Notes under the pieces: model-generated
Seen by the model: the letters and a program-made list of their open reading frames with translations, nothing else
What the model was told of the DNA's origin: nothing
Databases searched by the model: none
Origin: Trichobilharzia szidati
Taxonomy: Eukaryota; Platyhelminthes; Trematoda; Strigeidida; Schistosomatidae
Assembly: GCA_944472155.2 (NCBI GenBank)
Contig: OX235275.1
Span: forward strand, 29,316,865 to 29,380,864
Length of the DNA stretch: 64,000 nucleotides
Reading direction: 5' to 3'
In this document: positions 29,459-41,400 of the stretch, in pieces
Layout of the letters: every line of letters begins with the position of its first letter
Position numbering within the stretch: the stretch's first letter is position 1
Position numbers and translations under genes: made by a program

Positions 29459-32400
29459 TTAGTCAACACATTTAGATAGAACAGACTTCGATACTATATG
29501 CATTCGGCTGAAAGCACGTCTGGAGTCATCTTCAATATGATGAAATTATTCATGTATATGTTGACAAATGTGCACAAAATTTCATCCTGGCTATTTTCAT
29601 ATTATCAGCTGTATATTTTTACTAAAAAGGTGGTACTTCATTACTCATAATTTCACCAGCAATTTTTTGTTTGCTTTCTGCAATAACGTTTTTAAAAATA
29701 ATTTTTCTGATCCGTGTTCACACACACTGTGTCTACCACAAGGAAGACAAAATTTCAGCATACTCCTTCCGAGAATGTATTTCGATATTTATTTATGATA
29801 TTTTTGAATATATAAAACATATATAAGATGAAACTTTACTTGATCCACAGCCTTCGTGTGACACATTGAGAACAGTAATGCAATTCAATTGAAATAAATT
29901 GTTTACGAACAAATTATTGTAAGGATAACATCAAAATAAATTTGAACAAAAACTACATAATAATTCTCAATCTCATACGACATAGGCATCCAGCGAAAAT
30001 CAATCCTTCACAATACTAGTTTGTGTCAGTCCACAACGCTTTCATAATTTGTTCTGCATATCCTGATCGCTTCTCTACACCTATTGAATTCCATTCATGA
30101 ATGGTGAATTGAAACAGTCTGTTCACAAAGCAGTACCATCCTCAGAGTCTTTTTCTGATGATTGCATCTATTTGTGATTGGCGTGATTGTCTACGGACAA
30201 GGTGGACGAGAGATTGAAGACGAAAGAAGACAGAAACTGTAATTGTCGACTGCAGGAGGTGACGTCTGCGTTTCAGAAGGACACGACAACCTAGTAGTGA
30301 TTACAAGCATGTCTGACAGTATGCTGACTGTGCAGTGCAACACTGGTTTCTGCTCACACTATGTGGTTGCTTCATTTGATTTCTGGTCTCCACCGAACTG
30401 ACTTCCACAAATCGCCTGCATTACAATCTACTGAGAGATCAGGTGTTCCGTTATGGGCACAGAGATTTACGCCTACCCGAACAACTCAGAAAGGCACAGT
30501 TTGAATTTACTCAGCATCTTCCGAATACTATTTCACACCTTATCTGTATTCTCATATTCCACAAATATCAAATTCCCACTCTGACGCCTATTTCAGGTGC
30601 ATCTGCCTAGTCAATTTTATTCACTGTTTCCATTTATTCATGTCAGCATTCATCGAATTGTTGATAACACGTGGGCTGATAGATTCTCTCGTCAGTGTGA
30701 CTTCACTGTCCGTCATATTGTCAAATATATAAATAAATATATTTCTTCAACACCTTTACATCGAAGAGACATCGATGCTTCATGCATTCGGATAATGGCA
30801 CATTTAGACTTATTTTCAATATGATAAAATTATCTATGTATATGTTGACAAATGTACACATAAGTTCATCCTGGCGATTTTCATGTTATCACCTCCATAT
30901 TTGTACTTGCATGCTGATACATCTTTACTCGTACTTTCACCAGCAGTTTTTCGGTTGTTATGCCGATAAACTTTGTTATAAACTAATTCTCGTGTTCATG
31001 ATAACACAACATTTTTTAGCTATTTATTTCTAACTAACATAATTGATCAACGATGCAAGTAAATCATATTGAAATGAATACACATAAGCACATAAATTAA
31101 ACAAACTTTTCACATACCACCCTTGCAACTCTTTAATTCTTTACACCGTTGGGGAACGTAAAGAAACGACAAGATTTACATGAGTACATATTGAAGGGAA
31201 AATTAAATAATAAAAATGCAATGCAAGAATTTGACAGTGGATTGTATCTCTGTGTAGATTAAGGTATAGAGCGAACATCACTCCTTCAAAATACTTGTTT
31301 GTGTCAGTCCACAACGTTTCCAAAATTTATTCTGCCTACCCAGATCGCGTCTCTACACCTATTGAATTCCATTCACGAATGGTGAATTGAAACAGTCTGT
31401 TCACAAAGCAGTACCATCCTCAGAGTCTTTTTCTGATGATTGCATCTATTTGTGATTGGCGTGATTGTCTACGGACAAGGTGGACGAGAGAGTGAAGCCG
31501 AAAGAAGACAGAAACTGTAATTGTCGACTGCAGGAGGTGACGTCTGCGTTTCAGAAGGACACGACAACCTAGTAGTGATTACAAGCATGTCTGACAGTAT
31601 GCTGACTGTGCAGTGCAACACTGGTTTCTGCTCACACTATGTGGTTGCTTCATTTGATTTCTGGTCTCCACCGAACTGACTTCCACAAATCGCCTGCATT
31701 ACAATCTACTGAGAGATCAGGTGTTCCGTTATGGGCACAGAGATTTACGCCTACCCGAACAACTCAGAAAGGCACAGTTTGAATTTACTCAGCATCTTCC
31801 GAATACTATTTCACACCTTATCTGTATTCTCATATTCCACAAATATCAAATTCCCACTCTGACGCCTATATCGGATGCATCTGTCTAGTCAATTTTATTC
31901 ACTGTTTCCATTTATTCATGTCAGCATTCATCGAATTGTTGATAACACGTGGGCTGATAGATTCTCTCGTCAGTGCATTTCTACTCTACGTAATTTAATA
32001 ATATATATATATATGTATTTTTCTTGATATTTTTAGTCAACATAATTTGATAGAACAGAATTCGATACTACATGTATTCGTATGAAAGCAGATTTTGAGT
32101 TATTTTCAATATGATAAAATTATTTAGGGATATATTGACAAATGTTCACAAACCTTAATCCTGGCTACTTTTATGTTATCAGCTCTATATTTCTACTTGC
32201 ATAATGATAATTGGTTACTCATACTTTCACCAGGATTTTATAGGTTTATATACAGATTAATATTTGATAAATGAATCTTTCGAATCTCTGATTTTAACGC
32301 ATGTACATGCGGAAAATATTTAAGCAGTTAAGCTACGTTTTCATTAAAATATTTAAGATAAATTTACAGATGATACAAAAAATACAAATTAAAAAAAACA

Positions 32401-35400
32401 TTTTATACCGTCATTGCAGAACCCAACTATAAATTTATCAAAATCACATTGCATTTAGAAATAATTTTTATAAAAATTAAACGAAAAAAATATAACATCA
32501 TTTGCAAGCTGACGAAAATCTGCGGCGTTCATTCTAAATATCTGACGATATAGTCAAAGAGCGAATATCACCCCTTCAAAATACTTGTTTGTGTCAGTCC
32601 ACAACGTTTTCATAATTTGTTCTGCCTATCCAGATCGCTTCTCTACACCTATTGAATTCCATTCACGAATGGTGAATTGAAACAGTCTGTTCACAAAGCA
32701 GTACCATCCTCAGAGTCTTTTTCTGATGATTGCATCTATTTGTGATTGGCGTGATTGTCTACGGACAAGGTGGACGAGAGATTGAAGACGAAAGAAGACA
32801 GAAACTGTAATTGTCGACTGCAGGAGGTGACGTCTGCGTTTCAGAAGGACACGTCAACCTAGTAGTGATTACAAGCATGTCTGACAGTATGCTGACTGTG
32901 CAGTGCAACACTGGTTTCTGCTCACACTATGTGGTTGCTTCATTTGATTTCTGGTCTCCACCGAACTGACTTCCACAAATCGCCTGCATTACAATCTACT
33001 GAGAGATCAGGTGTTCCGTTATGGGCACAGAGATTTACGCCTACCCGAAGAACTCAGAAAGGCACAGTTTGAATTTACTCAGCATCTTCCGAATACTATT
33101 TCACACCTTATCTGTATTCTCATATTCCACAAATATCAAATTCCCACTCTGACGCCTATTTCGGATGCATCTGCCTAGTCAATTTTATTCACTGTTTCCA
33201 TTTATTCATGTCAGCATTCATCGAATTGTTGATGTTACGAGGGTTGAAAATTATCGCGTCAGTGTGTCTTCGCTCTCTTTTTATTATTATACATATATAT
33301 ATATATGAATATATATATATGTTTATATTTAGTCAACACATATTGATAGAACAGACTACGATACTGCATGCATTGGGATGAAATTGCACTATGACTTATT
33401 TTCAATATGATAAAATTATCAATGTATATGTTGACAAATGTGCACATAAGTGCATCCTGGCTATTTTCATATTATTAGCTGTATATTTGTACTAGCACGG
33501 TGATACTTGTTTACTCGTACTTTCAACAACAGTTTTTCGTTTTTTATGCAAAATATCTTTGTTTTAAATAGAAAATTCGGATCCTTTTCCAAACAAGATT
33601 TTATAGCAACTAGAATGAGAATGCTTTAGGATTAATCTCACAAGAACATATAATAATCACGAAATTCATTTGAAAGTTTATTAAAAAATATTGATCATTT
33701 AAAATTTACTTGTATCACACACTGCCATTTTGAGGAATGCAAAGAAATTTATGTTTTCTTGACAATATTTCAATAGTATAAATAAATGGTTAAAGAAATA
33801 ATTATTACCAAGCTCACCAATAGAATGCCACATCAGTGTTTCTCTTTCAAGACAAAGCCATACACCAAATAACACTCCTTCACAATACTACTTTGTGTCA
33901 GTCCACAACGCTTTCATAATTTGTTCTGCCTATCCAGATCGCTTCTCTACACCTATTGAATTCCATTCACGAATGGTGAATTGAAACAGTCTGTTCACAA
34001 AGCAGCACCATCCTCAGAGTCTTTTTCTGATGATTGCATCTGTTTGTGATTGGCGTGATTGTCTACTGACAAGGTGGACGAGAGATTGAAGCCGAAGGAA
34101 GACAGAAACTGTAATTATCGACTGCAGGAGGTGACGTCTGCGTTTCAGAAGGACACGACAACCTAGTAGTGATTACAAGCATGTCTGACAGTATGCTGAC
34201 TGTGCAGTGCAACACTGGTTTCTGCTCACACTATGTGGTTGCTTCATTTGATTTCTGGTCTCCACCGAACTGACTTCCACAAATCGCCTGCATTACAATC
34301 TACTGAGAGATCAGGTGTTCCCTGACAGGCACAGAGATTTACGCCTACCCGAACAACTCAGAAAGGCACAGTTTGAATTTACTCAGCATCTTCCGAATAC
34401 TATTTCACACCATATCTGTATTTTCATATTCCACAAATATCAAATTCACATTCTGACGCCTATTTCGGTTGCATCTGCCTAGTCAATTTTATTCACTGTT
34501 TCCATTTATTCATGTCAGTATTCATCGAATTGTTGATGTCACGTGGGTTGATAGATTCTCCCTTCAGTGTACCTTCACTCTGCACAATATTGTGATATGT
34601 ATATATAGATTTATTTAATCAACACTTTTTGATGGATCAGACTTCGATACTGCAGTCATTTGGATGAATGCTCACTTTGACTTTTTTAATATATGATAAA
34701 ATTATCCATGTATATGCTGACAAATGTGCACAAAGTTCATCCTGGCTATTTTTTTGTTGTCAGCTGTATATTTGTTTTTGCATGGTGATACTTGTTTACT
34801 CATACTTTCACCAGCAGCTTATCGATTGTTATCCGCAATAACTATGTTTTGATTGAATTATTCTTATTCATGTTAAAAATCTATTTATTTGTTACAAAAT
34901 TGCCTACTTATTTTGATGGTTATATTAATACATTTTCAAATGTGTTCCCACAAAATTTCAGATATAAAATATTATCAATAATTCTTACATTCTTTGCAGT
35001 TTGCATATGCTAAAAACAGAAAATAAACAAAAACGAATTCTGATGATTTCTTTTAAAAAACTATACGAATAAACAAACAATATTACCAGGATAACGAAAC
35101 ACTGGCAGCTCATTCTAAGTCTTTGAAAACAAAGGAAAACAGCGAATATCAGTCCTTCACAATACTAGTTTGTGTCAGTCCACAACGTTTTCATAATTTG
35201 TTGTGCCTATCCAGATCGCTTCTCTACACCTATTGAATTCCATTCACGAATGGTGAATTGAAACAGTCTGTTCACAAAGCAGTACTATCCTCAGAGTCTT
35301 TTTCTGATGATTGCGTCTATTTGTGATTGGCGTGATTGTCTACGGACAAGGTGGACGAGAGAGTGAAGCCGAAAGAAGACAGAAACTGTAATTGTCGACT

Positions 35401-38400
35401 GCAGGAGGTGACGTCTGCGTTTCAGAAGGACACGACAACCTAGTAGTGATTACAAGCATGTCTGACAGTATGCTGACTGTGCAGTGCAACACTGGTTTCT
35501 GCTCACACTATGTGGTTGCTTCATTTGATTTCTGGTCTCCACCGAACTGACTTCCACAAATCGCCTGCATTACAATCTACTGAGAGATCAGGTGTTCCCT
35601 GACAGGCACAGAGATTTACGCCTACCCGAACAACTCAGAAAGGCACAGTTTGAATTTACTCAGCATCTTCCGAATACTATTTCACACCTTATCTGTATTC
35701 TCATATTCCACAAATATCAAATTCCCACTCTGACGCCTATTTCGGTTGCATCTGCCTAGTCAATTTTATTCACTGTTTCCATTTATTCATGTCAGCATTC
35801 ATCAAATTGTTGATATCACGTGTGTTGAAATATTCACTCGTCAGTGTTTCTTCACTTCGTAATATTGTAATACATATATATATGTAAATATTTATATATA
35901 TATATGTATATTTAGTCAGCATATTTTGATAGAACAGACCTCGATACTACATGCATTGGGATGAAAGTGCACTATGACTTATTTTCAATATGATAAAATT
36001 ATCTATGTATATGTTGAGAAATGTGCACAAAGTTCATTCTGGCTATTTTCATGTTATCAGCTCTACATTTGTTCTTGTATGATGATACTTGTTTACTCAT
36101 ACTTTCACCAGCAGTTTATCGGTTGTTATCCACTATAAATTTGTTCAAAATATATTATGCTATTTCATGTTCGGGCCTAATTTTACAGGCAATTGATTGT
36201 CAACTTCTTTTCATGACACTCGCTGATATATAGTTCTTAATCTTATCACGCTTTAATAGGAAAATATTATAAGACATTTGCTTACTTTTCTTGCAGTATT
36301 CTTGAAGTGCAGTAGAAAATAAAAAAATTTCATTAAAACTTGGCCCTACAAGAACTAAAGAAATCAAATAATATCATTCGCAAATCAAGAAAAAATTGCC
36401 ACTTCACTATCTCCATATGACGTCAGGCTCACAGCAAATAACACTCCTTCAAAATACTTGTTTGTGTCAGTCCACAACGTTTTCATAATTTGTTCTGCCT
36501 ATCCAGATCGCTTCTCTACACCTATTGAATTCCATTCACGAATGGTGAATTGAAACAGTCTGTTCACAAAGCAGTACCATCCTCAGAGTCTTTTTCTGAT
36601 GATTGCATCTGTTTGTGATTGGCGTGATTGTCTACTGACAAGGTGGACGAGAGATTGAAGCCGAAAGAAGACAGAAACTGTAATTGTCGACTGCAGGAGG
36701 TGACGTCTGCGTTTCAGAAGGACACGACAACCTAGTAGTGATTACAAGCATGTCTGACAGTATGCTGACTGTGCAGTGCAACACTGGTTTCTGCTCACAC
36801 TATGTGGTTGCTTCATTTGATTTCTGGTCTCCACCGAACTGACTTCCACAAATCGCCTGCATTACAATCTACTGAGAGATCAGGTGTTCCGTTATGGGCA
36901 CAGAGATTTACGCCTACCCGAACAACTCAGAAAGGCACAGTTTGAATTTACTCAGCATCTTCCGAATACTATTTCACACCTTATCTCTATTCTCATATTC
37001 CACAAATATCAAATTCCCACTCTGACGCCTATTTCGGATGCATCTGCCTAGTCAATTTTATTAACTGTTTCCATTTATTCATGTCAGCACTCATCAAATT
37101 GTTGATGTCACGTGGGTTGATAGATTCTCTCGTCAGTGTAACTTCACTCTGCACAATATTGTGATATATATATATATTTATTTGATGAGCACATATTGAT
37201 AGAACAGACTTCGGTGCTACATGCATTCTGATGAAAGCTCATTTGGACTTATTTTCAATATGATAGAATTATCTATGTATATGTTGAGAAATGTGCACAA
37301 AAGTTCATCCTGGCTATTTTCATGTAATCAGCTCTATATTTGTACTTGCATGGTGATACTTTTTACTCATATTTTCACCAGCAGTTTATGGGTTTTTATC
37401 CACATTAACTTCGTTATAGATAAATGGTTCGCATCCTTGTTCACACACACACACACTTTATTTGTTACCGAATTGTTAACTATGGAGAGTTTTATTCCTC
37501 CAAATTCATTAAATATCAAAGGCGGTTATTCGTATTACATTTTATTTTAAACAATATTTATTTACCTTCAATGCAGGTTTTCACTATAATATTTCGTTAA
37601 AAATATATCTTTTAATTTGCTTCACATTCAAAATATTTCATGATGAAAGATGAATTCATTCCCCACCTTACGAATAACTTGCCAGTTCATTCTCTATCTC
37701 TGACAACATAGGCACACAGCGAATATCAGTCCTTCACAATACTGGTTTGTGTCAGTCCACAACGTTTTCATAATTTGTTGTGCCTATCCTGATCGCTTCT
37801 CTACACCTATTGAATTCCATTCACGAATGGTGAATTGAAACAGTCTGTTCACAAAGCAGTACTATCCTCAGAGTCTTTTTCTGATGATTGCATCTGTTTG
37901 TGATTGGCGTGATTGTCTACTGACAAGGTGGACGAGAGATTGAAGCCGAAGGAAGACAGAAACTGTAATTATCGACTGCAGGAGGTGACGTCTGCGTTTC
38001 AGAAGGACACGACAACCTAGTAGTGATTACAAGCATGTCTGACAGTATGCTGACTGTGCAGTGCAACACTGGTTTCTGCTCACACTATGTCGTTGCTTCA
38101 TTTGATTTCCGGTCTCCACCGAACTGACTTCCACAAATCGCCTGCATTACAATCTACTGAGAGATCAGGTGTTCCGTTATGGGCACAGAGATTTACGCCT
38201 ACCCGAACAACTCAGAAAGGCACAGTTTGAATTTACTCAGCATCTTCCGAATACTATTTCACACCATATCTGTATCCTCATATTCCACAAATATGAAATT
38301 CCCACTCTGACGCCTATTTCGGTTGCATCTGTCTAGTCAATTTTATTCACTGTTTCCATTTATTCATGTCAGCATTCATGAAATAGTTGATGTCACGTGG

Positions 38401-41400
38401 GTTGATAGATTCTCTCGTCAGTGTAACTTCACTCTGCACAATATTATGATATGTATATATAGATTTATTTGATCAACACATATTGATAGAACTGACTTCG
38501 ATACTACATGCTTTCGGATGAAAGCACACTTTGACTTATTTTAATATGATAGAATTATCTATGTATATGTTGAGAAATGTGCACAAAATTTCATCCTGTC
38601 TATTTTCATGTTATCAGCTGTATATTTGTATTTGCATGGTGATACTTGTTTACTCATACTTTCACCAGCAGTTTGTCGGTTTATATCCAAAATAACTTTT
38701 TTATGAAGTAATTTTTCGAATCCCTGTTCACACACCATTTTTCAAGGCCTATATTTTCAACCTGTTTTGATGCTGCTAGCTTAAATTATTTTATGAAAAC
38801 AATCCATTATAATATATAGTAAATATTTTGAAAATATCAATTTACATTTTGTTTTGTCTTCAGCTTTTTGATTGAGGAATAAAATAAAATATTATTGAAT
38901 TGAATTTATTATAACAAATTCATGATAACAGATAAAATCTTTTTCAAGCTCACGAAGAACTTGCCCGTTCATTCTCTATCTGTGACGACATAGGCATACT
39001 GCGAATATCACTCCTTCACAATACTATATATATGTCTGATTTTCCACAAACTTTAAGATATGCAAGCGGAAATCAACAAGTTGGTAGAAGAAGCATCGAA
39101 GATAGTACTTCAGGTAAACATAGAGTAGATAGATGTGATGAAGATTCCTTGGCAACACCATCAACAGCAACAACGACAACAACAGACAATAATCAGCATA
39201 AATGGGAGGAACCTGAAAGAAACGACCTCTTTTACCTACCGACCTGGGAAGCATCGTTTCAACTACAGGCACACGGAACTGACGAGGATATCAAAGCAAG
39301 AATCGGAAAAGCAAGAAAAGCTTTCAATACTCTCAAGTCTGTGTGGATGTCAACAGCACTCGGCGTGAAAAATAAGATCCGGATTTTCAAATCCAATGTG
39401 AAGTCAGTGCTACTCACTATACGGTTCAGAGACTTGCACTGCACGTCATAAAGAGCATCTCAAACAAACTACAGACCTTCATTAACAGTTGTCGTTGCTC
39501 AATACTCAAGATCAGATAGCCGGCCAGAAAAGATCAGCAACAGAGATCTCTGGGAGCGAACCAACCAGTAGCTGGCTGTGAAACAAATAGGCAGGAAGGA
39601 ATGGAGATGGATTGGCCATACTCTGAGGAAACCATCAAGTGACATCACTAGACATGCCTTTGATTAGAAACCTAAAGGGAAGCGGCGAGTTGGTCGTCCA
39701 AGTGTGACTTGAAGGAGGTCATGTGAAGAGGAGATGAAAACGTGTGGGCAGACTTGAAGCCAGGTGAAGACTCTAGCAGAGAACCGAACGCAATGGAGAC
39801 GCACGACTGAAGCCCTATGTTCTTCTAGGAGTTAAAGGATACAATAATAATAATAATACAATACTAGTTTGTGTCAATGCACAACGTTTTCATAATTTGT
39901 TGTGCCTATCCAGATCGGTTCTGTACACGTATTGAATTTTATTTACGAATGGTGAGTTGAAACATTCTTTTATGAAAGCAGTACCAATCTTTTAGTCTTT
40001 GTATTGGTCGCATCAATATGTATTTCTCATGATTGTCTACTTCTCTTTGGATCGCTTCTAATGAAGCTATCCTAATAAGATTCTTATTCTCAGATTTTTC
40101 TGTTAATATGCTTTTTGTTGCTTTTTTCTTGCTTATCTTTTTCAGATGTTCCTAATTGCATTAATAATATATATATCAGTTAATTTCCTTATTTCTTCAA
40201 CCAATATTTTAATTTTTTATCGTTTTACTTGTAAATTTATTTCCCTGATGTGTGATTATTCAATCTCCAAGCTACAGCCATTTTCTCTGTGAAAAACTTT
40301 GACTTCTTCAACTGGATAATATGTCACTTAACATTTATGTGCATTATAGATTTTCAAAATGCTGTGGAATTCCATCTCTCAAATAATTGCATAAATGTTT
40401 CTATTTTATGCTATGTAGAATCGTGTTTTTATAAAAACAAAATTAAGTTAAGATTTTCAATCTATTGAGAGCAGTTCAGTTATTCACATAACTAATATTT
40501 CTGCCAAAGTTGACTATTTGCACAGTTTTATATGAGGCTTGTGCATATTTCATGAATGCGGTGGATTGATCACCTGGTAATACATTTCATACTGTTCGTT
40601 CAAATACGTGAATTTATTGCTGAATGTGATTTGAGAGGGGCGGATGAAAACAGGTGTGATATTCTCTAATGTCTTTTGTTCAGAATTGGAGAATGATATC
40701 TAATTTCAGTAATGATGTGTTTTACTAAAAGTGTTTTGGTCATTCAAACCATACAGCGTGATAGTCTTTAGTTTACTGTTGCATCGCTATCCTTAAGCTG
40801 GACGTCTGTAGTTTAGCGTTTTATTTGACTAAGTGTTAACACTATAAAGGACCGTAGTGACCATAAATCTACCCATGTCATTAGCAAATCAGTTATATTC
40901 CTAAGGCTAAACGTTAACAGCGATAAATAATTTGCTGGAATGAAAGTCACTACAAGTCTGCATTAAAAGGTTTAACATTATCATAGAAATGTGTAGAGTT
41001 GTTCTCATTTACTTCATACTAAATCAAATATTAGAAGGACTAAAATCACACTAGCATGAACAGTGTTATTTATGCACTCAAGAATAACACCTTCACCTAA
41101 TTAGAGTGTTAGATTAGTGTCCAAGCAATGATTTGGACGGTTTCAGCTGTATTTCCCGTCCTCTTCACAATTTTAGTGGTTATGCTTATCAAAGTATTAC
41201 AGTATTTAATGGTGAACATATTGGCTAATATGAAACTTATTTAATCAATCTCTGATCAATGCACATATATAAATGTTCATGAGGTTTCCACTATTCCGTG
41301 GAATATATTATAAGTTTGTCTTGAACTGTTTCTATCATGGTATTCGCAATATCTACAATGTCTGCTGTTGACATAATCAACCAATTTCATAGAATTAATC

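Larger units (their letters stand above)
5450..40040. repeat. Tandem array of ~1.28-kb units (23 good copies + 1 degenerate edge copy)
   Basis: A unit hairpin CCATTCACGAATGG recurs at 5567, 7184, 8807, 9848, 11710, 14046, 15328, 16607, 17917, 21075, 22360, 23641, 24922, 26206, 27482, 28762, 30091 (one base changed), 31369, 32659, 33963, 35240, 36532 and 37817, with a decayed copy near 39939. Once insertions are removed, most spacings are 1276-1329 bp; the exceptions are at the left end (1617, 1623, 1041, 1862). From about 120 bp before to 600 bp after the hairpin the copies are nearly identical. A following 450-bp part is moderately conserved (TATA-rich runs, then a block around GTTGACAAATGTGCACA). 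Then comes about 250-300 bp that barely aligns apart from a minus-strand splice donor. The array is intronic for the micro-exon gene on the minus strand. Conserved introns around diverged exons point to repeated gene conversion or unequal exchange of the cores. Confidence 0.95.

Noticed and set aside
29401..29460. TA-rich microsatellite runs in unit interiors and at 53.46-53.53 kb
   Set aside because: Simple-sequence expansion within the moderately conserved part of units and in AT-rich DNA; no further structure.
15834..30824. Recurrent plus-strand ORFs of 60-95 codons beginning MHLPSQFYSLFPFIHVST in several units
   Set aside because: They follow the homogenised core; the start codon is lost in units reading GGTTGCATC, lengths vary with spacer indels, and they have no splice or start context. 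They are shadows of the array.
8521..38870. Plus-strand acceptors: pyrimidine stretch plus CAG in many spacers (for example TTTTCACGCAG)
   Set aside because: Present in only about half of the spacers and without conserved plus-strand donors or an open frame; it is the reverse complement of the CTG/CTT in the minus-strand exons. The minus-strand GT is present in all 23.
5450..40040. CRISPR-like or satellite interpretation of the array
   Set aside because: Units are 1.28 kb, the context is eukaryotic, and the spacers carry ordered, frame-preserving splice signals; a plain satellite would not keep donor position and phase.
40770..41040. Possible extra micro-exons (15 or 21 nt at 40.78 kb; 6 nt at 41.03 kb)
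   Set aside because: Joined to the signal exon (ending T) they read TGA or TAA at or near the junction, and they lie outside the array.
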